DNA of 11,647 nt from positions 1-11,647 of the forward strand of contig JAFZUD010000112.1 of NCBI GenBank assembly GCA_017618495.1, given 5' to 3'. Below, one piece after another: positions 1-7,909 of the stretch (within the stretch, counting starts at the first letter, position 1; every line of letters starts with the position of its first letter). The translations under genes were made by a program, and so were the position numbers. The notes below the pieces were generated by a model. The model was not told the origin of the DNA. It did no database searches and worked only from the letters and a program-made list of their open reading frames with translations. Source of the DNA: Bacilli bacterium (GTDB lineage: Bacteria > Bacillota_I > Bacilli_A > RFN20 > CAG-826).

Positions 1-192
1 CAAGTCCCAGCCGACCCACATACCGACATCATTTATACCGGAGATGGCACAGTCGAATATGGTAGCGTTATTGACAGCTACGGCGGTGCTTACACCGACG
101 ATCACGCCCATGGCGATACCGACGACGGTGATACCGCAGACGACTATTTCAAAAATCTCTACGGAGAAGATGGACAAGGCGGAGGAAAATAA
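1..192 (+). CDS. C-terminal end of an unidentified protein with an acidic Asp/Gly/His-rich tail (partial)
   Basis: The frame is open from the first base of the window to a TAA at 190-192, giving the last 63 residues of a protein that starts upstream. The tail is low in complexity and strongly acidic. It has many Asp and Gly residues and a few His (for example DDHAHGDTDDGDTADD), and it ends in GQGGGK. No membrane segment or recognisable domain lies in this part, so I cannot name the protein. It is on the same strand as the MoxR gene, 99 bp upstream, with no obvious terminator between them, so it may belong to the same operon. Codon choice (ACC, ATC, GGC, GAC) resembles the genes that follow, which supports this frame over the others. 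The acidic tail could be extracellular or metal-binding, but that is only a guess. Confidence 0.7.
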   Translation, partial: QVPADPHTDIIYTGDGTVEYGSVIDSYGGAYTDDHAHGDTDDGDTADDYFKNLYGEDGQGGGK

Positions 193-250
193 TCCCCCGC
201 TTTCTCCCCGTTTAAGGAAGGTTTCTATTTCAAAAGGATATAAACAATTA

Positions 251-266
251 GGTTCGCGTACGAACC
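251..266 (+). promoter_or_regulatory. Small hairpin just upstream of the MoxR ribosome binding site
   Basis: GGTTCG and CGAACC form a perfect 6-bp stem around a CGTA tetraloop, ending 9 nt before the AAGGAG Shine-Dalgarno site (276-281). An A-rich tract follows it, not a T-rich one, so it is not a rightward terminator. It could be an operator or an mRNA element affecting translation of the first gene of the tight cluster. No convincing -35/-10 pair was found in the 193-291 gap. Function is inferred only from position and symmetry. Confidence 0.35.
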
Positions 267-291
267 AAGAAAAAAAAGGAGTATCAAAACA

Positions 292-1281
292 ATGGAAGAA
301 AAAGAGCAAATGATTCAAGAATTCAGTGAATCAGTCGCAAAAATCAAAGCAGAACTTCACAAGGACATCATCGGTCAGGAAGAAGTTATCGATGACGTCG
401 TCATCGCTATCATCGCTGGCGGCAACGTCCTTCTCGAAGGTGTCCCAGGCACCGGTAAAACCCGTTTGGTCCGTTCTTTAGGCCAGACCCTCGATTTACC
501 ATTCAGCCGTATTCAGTTCACCCCTGACCTCATGCCAAATGACGTCACCGGTACCAACATCATCAGAAAGGATGACGATGGCAACTTAACCACCCACTTC
601 CAAAAGGGTCCTATCTTCGCCCAGATCATCCTCGCCGACGAAATCAACCGTGCTACCCCAAAGACCCAGTCCGCTCTTCTCGAGGTCATGCAGGAGCACA
701 AGACCACCGTCGCTGGCAAAACCTATGTCATGCAGGAACCATACTTCGTTCTCGCTACCCAGAACCCAATCGAGCAGGATGGTACTTACCCACTTCCAGA
801 AGCTCAGATGGACCGTTTCATGTTCAAGGTCGCCATGGACTTCCCAACCGTCGAAGAACTCGCTGACATCGTCAATTTGACCCAGCACTCCCAGGCTGAG
901 AACGCCACCAAGGTCGTTGATGGCCCACAGATCATGAAGATGCGTGCCCTCGCTCAGGATGTCCCGTGCATCAAGGAAGTCATCGACTACGCCATGACCT
1001 TAGTCCACAACACCCACCCAGAGTTCGAAGAGACTTCTGAGGTCACCAAGAAATACATCCGTTATGGCTGCTCCCCACGTGCTGGCCAGGCTTTGATCAC
1101 CGGCGCCAAGATCCGTGCTTTAATCCATGGCAACTATAACGTTTCGTTCGACGATATCGACGCTTTGGCTTTCCCAGTCCTCCGTCACCGTATCAAGATC
1201 AACTACAACGCCATCAACGAAGGCCTTTCGATCGACAAGGTCATCGAACTCCTCATCAAGGAAAACCGTAAGAATCGTTAA
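292..1281 (+). CDS. MoxR-family AAA+ ATPase
   Basis: This is a 329-residue cytoplasmic AAA+ ATPase, close to the usual MoxR length. Walker A is GVPGTGKT (residues 50-57) and Walker B with the MoxR signature is DEINRA (116-121). Sensor 1 is ATQNP (155-159), the arginine-finger region is QMDRF (172-176), and sensor 2 is SPRAGQAL (261-268). All key residues are intact, so it should bind and hydrolyse ATP. MoxR proteins are thought to act as chaperone-like remodellers that mature or insert metal ions into VWA partner proteins. The next three genes encode such partners. AAGGAG at 276-281, 10 nt upstream, supports this ATG over a second Met at residue 7. Arg is CGT in all but one codon and Pro is mostly CCA, a stricter bias than in its neighbours that suggests high expression. 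Confidence 0.96.
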   Translation: MEEKEQMIQEFSESVAKIKAELHKDIIGQEEVIDDVVIAIIAGGNVLLEGVPGTGKTRLVRSLGQTLDLPFSRIQFTPDLMPNDVTGTNIIRKDDDGNLTTHFQKGPIFAQIILADEINRATPKTQSALLEVMQEHKTTVAGKTYVMQEPYFVLATQNPIEQDGTYPLPEAQMDRFMFKVAMDFPTVEELADIVNLTQHSQAENATKVVDGPQIMKMRALAQDVPCIKEVIDYAMTLVHNTHPEFEETSEVTKKYIRYGCSPRAGQALITGAKIRALIHGNYNVSFDDIDALAFPVLRHRIKINYNAINEGLSIDKVIELLIKENRKNR

Positions 1282-1286
1282 TTAAT

Positions 1287-2162
1287 ATGGCATCGGTTAT
1301 CGACGAAAGCTTTTTCCAACAACTTGAGCTATTCTCACTAGCGGTTAAGGACAATGTCGCTGGTCTTTTTGGCGGCAATCATAAATCGAAAAAGTTTGGT
1401 TCAAGCAGCGAATTCGCCGACTACCGCGACTACCTCGAAGGAGACGACATCACCAAGATCGATTGGAACATCTACGGACGAACCGAAAAGATGTACCTAA
1501 AGTTATATCTCGATGAGAGACAGATGCAGACCCGTATCTACATCGATTGCTCCACTTCCATGTCCTACAATGGAAAAGACGAGATGGCCGTCAGGTTGGC
1601 CGTTGCTTTGGCCTATCTCTCCATCAAAGAGATGGACCGCGTTTCGATCTATGCCATCAGAGGCAAGATCGTTGAACCTATTTTAGAGAAGATTGTCGGA
1701 AAAGACGCCTTCACCCAGACCATTGGGCGCATCAACAAACTTAAGTTTGGCGGTGACGCTTACATCTCAGAGGCTCTTACCCGTTCAACAGTTGGATTCG
1801 GTGATGGCAGGTCCATCATCATCAGCGACTTTTTAACAGACAACAATTTCTTCGACAACATCGATTATCTTCGTGGAAAGAAGAGGGACGTACTTTGCTT
1901 ACAGGTCCTCTCCCCACAGGAAATCAAGCCTGAGATCCGCGGAAAGACGATCATCCGCGACTCCGAAGACTCCATGAGATTCTACAAAGACAATATCGGC
2001 CGTGAGATCCTTAACGCCTATAAGAAGGCGGTTGAGTACATCACCAGCCGCATTGACAACTTCTGCACCTCTCGTGAAGCAGACTATCAGCTGGTCACCA
2101 CTGACCAGTCCGTTAAGGAAGTTCTCCTTAAGACATTAGCAGACAAGGGGGTAATCAAATAA
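1287..2162 (+). CDS. DUF58-family protein with VWA-type metal-binding fold
   Basis: This 291-residue soluble protein carries the DUF58 hallmark around residues 44-67 (ADYRDYLEGDD then KIDWNIYGR), the motif with invariant Gly-Asp and Asp-Trp. A VWA-like fold follows: the MIDAS motif DCSTS lies at 87-91 and a second metal-site Asp in SDFLTD at 180-185. The usual GGT of the third MIDAS element is replaced by GGDAY (155-159), so metal binding may be altered. No signal peptide or membrane segment is seen, unlike many DUF58 proteins that have N-terminal helices. The gene starts 5 bp after the MoxR stop with no Shine-Dalgarno site in reach, which suggests translational coupling. DUF58 proteins are the standard neighbours of MoxR ATPases and probable direct partners; the exact role is not known. 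Confidence 0.93.
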   Translation: MASVIDESFFQQLELFSLAVKDNVAGLFGGNHKSKKFGSSSEFADYRDYLEGDDITKIDWNIYGRTEKMYLKLYLDERQMQTRIYIDCSTSMSYNGKDEMAVRLAVALAYLSIKEMDRVSIYAIRGKIVEPILEKIVGKDAFTQTIGRINKLKFGGDAYISEALTRSTVGFGDGRSIIISDFLTDNNFFDNIDYLRGKKRDVLCLQVLSPQEIKPEIRGKTIIRDSEDSMRFYKDNIGREILNAYKKAVEYITSRIDNFCTSREADYQLVTTDQSVKEVLLKTLADKGVIK

Positions 2163-2165
2163 CAT

Positions 2166-4049
2166 ATGAGTTTCTTATTCCCTTTTGCCTTATTTGGCTT
2201 ATTGGCGATTCCTGCCTTAATCATCATCTACATCTTGCGCAATAAATATAAAGAGGAAACCGCGCCTTCCACCTATATCTGGGAGATGGCCGCCAAACTC
2301 TTGAAGCGCAAAAACCCACTTTCCCGTTTCGAGCATCTCCTTGCCCTTATCGTCCAGTGTCTTGCCATCGCGGTCTTCTCCGTCGCTTTGGCTCACCCGG
2401 TCTTCACTCTTGAGGGACAAGCTGATGATATTGTCTTCATCCTCGATGCCTCTTCTTCCATGGGCATGGTTCATGAAGAAAAGACCCGTTTCGAAAAGGG
2501 TCTCGATCTCATCAAAGAGAAAGCCGAAGAAGCCGTCAATGGCTGCACATTCACCCTCATCTTAGCTGAGAAAGAACCACGTCTTGTTTGCCAAAACATC
2601 GATGATCTCTCCCGTTTTGAGTTCTATCTCCAATCCGAGAGCGTCAAAGTTAGCAAATACGAGACGAGCATCGTTGACTCCATCGCGCTTACCCAGAACC
2701 TCTTCTCCGAGGGAAAGGCCAACAAGTGCTACCTTGCTACCGACCAGGATTGCAAGGAAGGAACCCTCACCAACATCGAGTGGCTTGACTGCTCCGATGA
2801 TGAAGAGAACTACGCTATCAAAGCCTTCGATTACAAGGTCAACAATAAGGATGGCGTCATCTCCTTCAATGGTGCCATCGAGTCCTATGCGAGCGACAAG
2901 GACATCGAAGTCACCTTCTATGTGAACGGCCTTGAGTTCGCAAAAGAGACCTATCACTGTGACAAAGGCATACAGACCGGCTTCAGTTCCAAGAACTACG
3001 CCACCCTCGGCCGTCCAGTCGAAAACGTCAAAGCTTCCATCGCGCTTACCGATGGCCTTATGGACGACAACAGCTTCACTGTCTTTGCTAACACCCAGCA
3101 AGTCGACACCAAAGCCTTGATCGTCAGCTCATCCCCAACCTATTTGGAAGCCATATTCAGCGCTATGAAGGTCACCTATAAGACCGTCAGCCCAGCGCAA
3201 TACAAACTTATCGGCGGCTATGACATCTATGTCTATGACTGCTATAAGCCAAACGCCCTCCCAGAGGTCGGCGCTTCCATGTTCTTCGGACTTAAGAATT
3301 CCGTCGAAGGTTCTGGCTTCCTTGCTTCGCAAGAGGTCATCCCTGATGACTCAACCACCCTTGCTTGGGCCAACAACGAGGATTCAACCCTCTATAAGAC
3401 CCTTACCCGTGGCATCGGCATGAATCGTGACATCCTTCTTAAGCAGTACATGAACTACTCGCTTATCAACAACTTCACAACCGTCCTCAAAGCGAATGGC
3501 AAACCATCCGTCTTCGTCGGAAGATCCGACTATCAGACACGTGAGGTCATCTTCAACTTCGACCTCCACAACTCCAACTTGCCTCTTCTTTATGACTTCG
3601 TCCCTCTCATGAGGAACCTCGTCGACTATTGCAAGCCAAAGCTTCTCCTTGACTTCGATTACGAAGTCGGTGAGAAAGCCACCCTCAGCGTCGCCGATGA
3701 GATCACGAAGATCACGATCAAGAGACCGGATCAAACAGACCCTCAAATCTTCTACGCCAAAAAAGAAAACGAGAGCGTTGAGCAGCTTCAGTACGAAACC
3801 CGTACCGTTGGCGAACACCTCATCACCGTCACCTATCAGGATGGCAATGAGGAAACAGTCAACTTCTTCGTTCACATGAGCAAACCTGAGATGGACCCGC
3901 AACCAGCCGCTCAGGCCAACTTCGCTCTTGCGATAACCGATAACACCACCCCTGGCGATGGCATCTTAGACAACATCTTGCCTATCATCATCGCCGCCGC
4001 AGCCTTCTTTGCTGCAGATTGGATCTTGTACACTCATGAACAATATTGA
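2166..4049 (+). CDS. BatA-like membrane protein with an extracytoplasmic VWA domain
   Basis: This 627-residue protein begins with two membrane helices (about 3-24 and 58-78) separated by a basic loop (KLLKRKNPLSR). That is the arrangement of the BatA/aerotolerance-regulator N-terminal domain. A VWA domain follows with MIDAS DASSS (94-98), a candidate Thr in YETS (165-168) and Asp in ATDQD (191-195). A beta-sandwich-like stretch follows (about 225-305), then a segment resembling an inactive glutamine-amidotransferase-like fold (about 315-490, YDIYVYDCY). A last membrane helix lies near 602-621, ending in a short HEQY tail. The charge pattern puts the bulk of the protein outside the cell. The start is 3 bp after the DUF58 stop, with AAGGGGG (2145-2151) 14 nt upstream. 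The TGA stop overlaps the next gene. VWA assignment is firm; the later domains are tentative. Confidence 0.9.
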   Translation: MSFLFPFALFGLLAIPALIIIYILRNKYKEETAPSTYIWEMAAKLLKRKNPLSRFEHLLALIVQCLAIAVFSVALAHPVFTLEGQADDIVFILDASSSMGMVHEEKTRFEKGLDLIKEKAEEAVNGCTFTLILAEKEPRLVCQNIDDLSRFEFYLQSESVKVSKYETSIVDSIALTQNLFSEGKANKCYLATDQDCKEGTLTNIEWLDCSDDEENYAIKAFDYKVNNKDGVISFNGAIESYASDKDIEVTFYVNGLEFAKETYHCDKGIQTGFSSKNYATLGRPVENVKASIALTDGLMDDNSFTVFANTQQVDTKALIVSSSPTYLEAIFSAMKVTYKTVSPAQYKLIGGYDIYVYDCYKPNALPEVGASMFFGLKNSVEGSGFLASQEVIPDDSTTLAWANNEDSTLYKTLTRGIGMNRDILLKQYMNYSLINNFTTVLKANGKPSVFVGRSDYQTREVIFNFDLHNSNLPLLYDFVPLMRNLVDYCKPKLLLDFDYEVGEKATLSVADEITKITIKRPDQTDPQIFYAKKENESVEQLQYETRTVGEHLITVTYQDGNEETVNFFVHMSKPEMDPQPAAQANFALAITDNTTPGDGILDNILPIIIAAAAFFAADWILYTHEQY

Positions 4050-6735
4050 AGTCAGAAATCCATATCTAGCGTTTATCGCTATTCCTTTGGTTGCGATCGT
4101 CGTCCTTTTCTTCTTCCACATCCCAAAGCAGAAGAGACTCTGGACCAAACACATCATCTCGCTTGTCCTTCACTTCTTCATCGCGGCGACTTTGACCCTC
4201 ACCTTCATCGACATCAACTACCTCTACACTTCCAAAAACACTGAGTTAGTTGTTCTTGCCGACTGCAGTGACTCCGAGCTTGAAAGCAAAGAAGAGCTCG
4301 ACAGAGTCGTCGGAAACATCTACGACAAGCTTAACAACACCACAAAAGCCTGCGTCGTCGCCTACGCCGAATCCCCGAAAAAAGTCGTCGATTTCGGCGG
4401 CCGCTATGACGGAGCCATCAAAAAGGTCTTCGAAGACGATGGCTTCAAGAGAAACTCAACCAACATTGAGAAGGCTCTTAGATACGCGAATACCTTATAT
4501 AGTGAGGATACCGTCCGTCGTCTTGTCATCATCTCTGATGGCATTGAGACCGATGGTACCGCCACCCTCGCCCTTGAAGATCTCCGCCACAACGAGGTCA
4601 ACATCGAGTGCGTCTACACCAGACATGGCGAGAAAGCCACTAACGAAATCGCCATCACCAACATCGACTTTGTCGACACCGTCTTCCTTAACAGAACTCA
4701 GACCGTCAAGGCCGAGATCCGCAGTTGGAAAGAAGAAGACTCCACCGTCAACCTTTGGAAGAACGGCATGGTCATTGATTCAATGCAAATGCCAATCTCC
4801 CGCGGTCTTAACGAAGTGGAATTCCTTCTCCCAACCGACGAGGTCGGCACCTTCGATTACAAGGTGACCGTTGAGCCAGGCGCCGGAAAGACCGCTCTTG
4901 AAGATACCTATATTGAGAACAACACCTGCAGCTTCACTCAGAAAGTCACAGATCAGTTCAAAGTCCTTATCCTCAAGAAAGATCAGAACACGAGCGTCAG
5001 GAACATCTTCATCAACGACCTCCAGTGCTTCACTCAAAACACCGATGTTGAGGAATACTGGTACAAGGACAACTCCTTGAAGTTTGACCTTGATTTCCTT
5101 CTCAAGTTCGATGAATACATCTTCTATGATGTAAGCGTCAAAGATATCCCTCACTATGAGGAAATTGTGCCTAATCTCTTTACCTGCGTCGCCTCATATG
5201 GCAAGACTCTCCAGAACTATGGCGAGCTTAACCTCAGCACCCAGGATACCGAAGCATTAGATCTCTATGCAGACATGCTTCCTGTCCAGATTGAGGGCTC
5301 TAGCGAAAAGGCTGTCATCCTTAATGTCGACGTCTCCGGTTCCATGTCCGGTCAGTCCATCGAACAAGCCAGAAACGGCGCGAAAGCCTGTGTCGACATC
5401 CTCAACGAGAAAGACTTCCTTGGTGTCGTCTCCTTCTCTGACAGCGCGAAAGTCGTCGCTCCCCTCTCCTCCGCGAAGAGAAACGCTGAATCCATCAAGA
5501 GCGCGATCAGCAGGATGGAACCAGAGGGCGGCACTCAGATGAATGCCGGTCTTCAGAAGAGCTTCGAGCTCCTCTCCAACAGCACTTTCGAGTACAAATA
5601 CGTCATCACCCTTTCCGATGGTCAGCCATTCGAAACCGAGCAAGAGCTCATTGACCAGACCGAAAGAATGGCTGCTGCCGGCATCTCCTGTTCCTTCATC
5701 AACATTCTTAACCCAAGCGGCGAGCAGCTCTTAAAGACTCTTGCCGACCACGGTTTTGGCGCTTACTTCTATTGCGACAACACCGCCCAGCTCGTCGACA
5801 CCATGATCGAAGCCGTCGGTGTCCGCTCCTTAAGCGGAATCATCGACAACAAGCAGCTTCCTATAGGTGTCGCAAACGCTGACGACCCAACTTTAGAAGG
5901 CGTCAACACCAATGCTCTTGGCAACATCAACGGTTCCTATATCTGCTACAGAAAGCCTGATGCTAGCACCGTCCTCACCATTCCTTACCAGAAAGAGGGC
6001 GAAGGCAATGCCGCAAGCACCAACATGACTCTTCCTTTATTCGCCTATTGGCGTTTTGGAAAAGGAACCGTCTCCTCATTCACCTCTAACTTCAGCACTT
6101 GGACCTATCAGTTCAGGAACAGCGCCGAAGGCAGAAAGTTCTTCCAGAACGTCTGGAACAACCTTCTTCCTGAAACCGCCTCCCATGACCAGATTCAGTT
6201 CACCTACGAAACCAAAGGCGTCACTTCCGATCTCCACATCTATGCGGCAGATACAGATACGAACGCTGAGGTCAAGGTAACCCTTACCGGTCCGAAGGGC
6301 GATACCATCAACGGCCAGCTTTATTTCGATGGCACCCAGTATAGTGGCAATATCCCAACCGCGGATATCGGCACCTATGCCGTTCATGTCGATTACAAGC
6401 ACCACATCACCATGACGAACGGTGAGGTTATGATGGTTCCGCTTGGTCAAGGCGACTACAACCTCTTCTTCGACTATTCAAGCGAATATAACGTCTTCGA
6501 CGCTTCCGATGGTGAGCTCCTCTATGATCTTGCCTCCAACAGCGAAGATGTCATGATCGGTGAGCCAAACTACGCCGCCCTTACCAAAGAGCTTGAGTAC
6601 ACAAGCTACCGTTCAACGAGCCTTTGGTTCCTCATCGCGACTCTTGTCCTCTTCCTTGCTGACGTCTTTGTCAGAAAAGGCGAAGCCAAAAAGAAGAAGA
6701 AACCAGAGTACGTTGTCGGTACCAATCTTGGTTAA
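4036..6735 (+). CDS. Membrane protein with two VWA domains and a glutamine-amidotransferase-like region
   Basis: The ATG at 4036 gives 899 residues and overlaps the previous gene by 14 bp. GGA at 4021-4023 is a weak ribosome site, but an upstream in-frame ATG at 4009 has none. Two helices (about 10-28 and 41-60) flank a basic loop. The first VWA domain has MIDAS DCSDS (76-80), a Thr in RNSTN and Asp in ISDGIE (166-171). A beta-sandwich and a GATase1-like segment follow (about 205-420). A second VWA domain is inserted after MLPVQ, with DVSGSMSG (432-439), GGTQMNAGL (499-507) and LSDGQ (526-530). FGKGTVSSFTS and the Trp-rich stretch after it fit the end of a COG5426-like fold. A C-terminal helix (about 862-880) precedes a KKKKK tail, so the domains face outward. 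Both metal sites look intact. It probably works with MoxR and the BatA-like protein. Confidence 0.9.
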   Translation: MNNIEVRNPYLAFIAIPLVAIVVLFFFHIPKQKRLWTKHIISLVLHFFIAATLTLTFIDINYLYTSKNTELVVLADCSDSELESKEELDRVVGNIYDKLNNTTKACVVAYAESPKKVVDFGGRYDGAIKKVFEDDGFKRNSTNIEKALRYANTLYSEDTVRRLVIISDGIETDGTATLALEDLRHNEVNIECVYTRHGEKATNEIAITNIDFVDTVFLNRTQTVKAEIRSWKEEDSTVNLWKNGMVIDSMQMPISRGLNEVEFLLPTDEVGTFDYKVTVEPGAGKTALEDTYIENNTCSFTQKVTDQFKVLILKKDQNTSVRNIFINDLQCFTQNTDVEEYWYKDNSLKFDLDFLLKFDEYIFYDVSVKDIPHYEEIVPNLFTCVASYGKTLQNYGELNLSTQDTEALDLYADMLPVQIEGSSEKAVILNVDVSGSMSGQSIEQARNGAKACVDILNEKDFLGVVSFSDSAKVVAPLSSAKRNAESIKSAISRMEPEGGTQMNAGLQKSFELLSNSTFEYKYVITLSDGQPFETEQELIDQTERMAAAGISCSFINILNPSGEQLLKTLADHGFGAYFYCDNTAQLVDTMIEAVGVRSLSGIIDNKQLPIGVANADDPTLEGVNTNALGNINGSYICYRKPDASTVLTIPYQKEGEGNAASTNMTLPLFAYWRFGKGTVSSFTSNFSTWTYQFRNSAEGRKFFQNVWNNLLPETASHDQIQFTYETKGVTSDLHIYAADTDTNAEVKVTLTGPKGDTINGQLYFDGTQYSGNIPTADIGTYAVHVDYKHHITMTNGEVMMVPLGQGDYNLFFDYSSEYNVFDASDGELLYDLASNSEDVMIGEPNYAALTKELEYTSYRSTSLWFLIATLVLFLADVFVRKGEAKKKKKPEYVVGTNLG

Positions 6736-6752
6736 TCGCTAAAAACACAATT

Positions 6753-6777
6753 AAGGCCATTTCTGATGGCCTTTTTT
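6753..6777 (+). terminator. Intrinsic terminator ending the MoxR-VWA operon
   Basis: AAGGCCAT (6753-6760) pairs perfectly with ATGGCCTT (6766-6773) around a TTCTG loop and runs into a T tract (6772-6777). It lies 17 bp after the TAA of the double-VWA gene. This is a standard factor-independent terminator. Confidence 0.92.
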
Positions 6778-6789
6778 GTTTGCTCATAT

Positions 6790-6815
6790 AAAATCACCTT
6801 TTTGCTGGTGATTTT
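6790..6815. repeat. Second hairpin in the convergent spacer, possible bidirectional terminator
   Basis: AAAATCACC (6790-6798) and GGTGATTTT (6807-6815) form a perfect 9-bp stem with an 8-nt loop. The T-rich ends lie inside the stem on both strands, so it could stop transcription from either side, most likely as a backup to the flanking terminators. It contains no gene. Confidence 0.55.
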
Positions 6816-6857
6816 GAAATTTGAGGGGGTTTTGACGCTGATTATTTGAAAACGAAC

Positions 6858-6888
6858 AAAAAGAAAAGGCCCGCATTTCGCGAGCCTT
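6858..6888 (-). terminator. Intrinsic terminator of the leftward lipoprotein gene
   Basis: Read on the minus strand, AAGGCTCGC (6888-6880) pairs with GCGGGCCTT (6874-6866) with one G-T wobble and a GAAAT loop. TTCTTTTT (6865-6858) follows. It lies 14 bp beyond the lipoprotein stop. On the plus strand the same stem is followed by CATTTTTT, so it could also act rightward. Confidence 0.88.
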
Positions 6889-6902
6889 CATTTTTTGAAG
6901 AA

Positions 6903-7895
6903 CTATTTCTTTGGCGTGCAGGTGACATCGAGATAGGCAACGATATCATCGTCAGCAGTGCTTGAGTAGCTGCCATCAGCGGCATCGCCATAGAGCTTGG
7001 CGGCGATTGTGTAACCGTCAGAGAAAGTCTTGGTGAAGGTGTAGGTTGAGGATCTGTAATGGCCAGAGCCTGTGACGCTGCCATCGGTCTCAAGCCAGTT
7101 CTTGCTCGTTGACCAAGCTTTTCTTGCTAAAGCGAGGATGTTCTTTTCATAGGAAATCCAGTTTCCGCCTTTGATAGAACACTTACGGTTGTTGACCTTG
7201 GTGCAGATATCGTTATAAGCGCCTAAATAGCAATATGGAAGCATGTGCGGGGCAACGACGCCGATCTCCTCAAGGATGTCGAGGGTGTTCTGTGACCAGT
7301 TGGTGCCTTTGATAGGCTCATTCCACTGCTCGGTGAAATAAACCTGGATGTATGGATAGTAGCTGTTGTCACGGCTATTGAACTTTCCAGTCATCTGGAA
7401 AGTGATTCCGACATCGTTCTTAACGGCATCGACCCTCATGTCTTTTGGCTGAGCGGCGTTGTTGTAAGAAACAACCCATCCAGCGAGCTCAAATTGGGTT
7501 TTGGCTCTATAGACAAGATGCTGATCGTACGCGCATGTGCTAGTCATTAACATATGTGCGTTAGTGGTCGAATCTTTATCAACGTGGACGATGGTGATCT
7601 CACCTGGAAGATCGAAGTATGGGAGACCGTTGCCTCCAAGGTTCCTTCTGATCTCGGCATCAACCCTTGCGTCCCATCCTTGGGTGTAATCAATGGAACT
7701 CTTCACTGAAGAGGATTGTTCGGAGGAGGAGGTATAAGAATCGCCAGAGGTATAGCTATCGCCAGAAAGAGAAGCCTCAGAAACGTCTGAACCGGTTCCA
7801 CTTTCGGTGGATTCGCCTGGATTGTCACCGCATCCAGCTAAAAGAAGGCTGGTTGCCAATAATAATAATGCTTTTCTTGTTACGCGTGCGCTCAT
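6903..7895 (-). CDS. Secreted lipoprotein of unknown function, possibly two related domains
   Basis: This 330-residue protein has a lipoprotein signal peptide: a basic N-terminus, a Leu-rich core and the lipobox LLAGC, with the lipidated Cys at 22. A Ser/Thr/Gly/Asp-rich linker (about 23-68) includes the tandem SGDSYT-SGDSYT (44-55). The mature part (about 69-330) may be two related halves. Both contain an LPY motif (91-93 and 219-221), then a helical stretch ending near Trp (AGW at 138-140, NWL at 266-268), then beta strands ending in a hydrophobic strand (YIQVYF 182-187, VAYLDV 319-324). Five further Cys (121, 222, 231, 239, 326) could form disulfides. GGAGG (7909-7905), 9 nt before the ATG, fixes the start. 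It is divergent from the giant lipoprotein. I do not recognise the family; a surface binding role is only inferred. Confidence 0.9.
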   Translation of the reverse strand: MSARVTRKALLLLATSLLLAGCGDNPGESTESGTGSDVSEASLSGDSYTSGDSYTSSSEQSSSVKSSIDYTQGWDARVDAEIRRNLGGNGLPYFDLPGEITIVHVDKDSTTNAHMLMTSTCAYDQHLVYRAKTQFELAGWVVSYNNAAQPKDMRVDAVKNDVGITFQMTGKFNSRDNSYYPYIQVYFTEQWNEPIKGTNWSQNTLDILEEIGVVAPHMLPYCYLGAYNDICTKVNNRKCSIKGGNWISYEKNILALARKAWSTSKNWLETDGSVTGSGHYRSSTYTFTKTFSDGYTIAAKLYGDAADGSYSSTADDDIVAYLDVTCTPKK

Positions 7896-7909
7896 AATAC
7901 AAAACCTCC

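Noticed and set aside
28..60. IIYTGDGTVEYG in the upstream tail, resembling the YTGxxG motif of the giant lipoprotein
   Set aside because: The match is only three to four residues long, with no following LNG strand or repeat partner, so chance is the better explanation.
44..313. An 89-codon frame spanning the end of the upstream gene and the MoxR start
   Set aside because: It is out of frame with the acidic tail at 1-192, has no ribosome site, and overlaps the MoxR start.
2562..3101. A 179-codon open frame antisense to the BatA-like gene, and similar antisense frames at 3384-3902 and 9018-9554
   Set aside because: These arise because the real genes use C-ending codons heavily, which keeps stops rare on the opposite strand. 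They have no ribosome sites or domain signals and lie fully inside well-supported genes.
4009..4035. Earlier in-frame ATG for the double-VWA protein
   Set aside because: It would add nine residues and lengthen the overlap to 41 bp, with no ribosome site. The ATG at 4036 has a weak GGA site and begins right before the first membrane helix region.
4047..4049. Possible TGA-as-Trp readthrough (Mollicutes genetic code) fusing the BatA-like gene to the next frame
   Set aside because: Trp is coded by TGG throughout, and the stop fits a normal overlapping start of the next gene in another frame.
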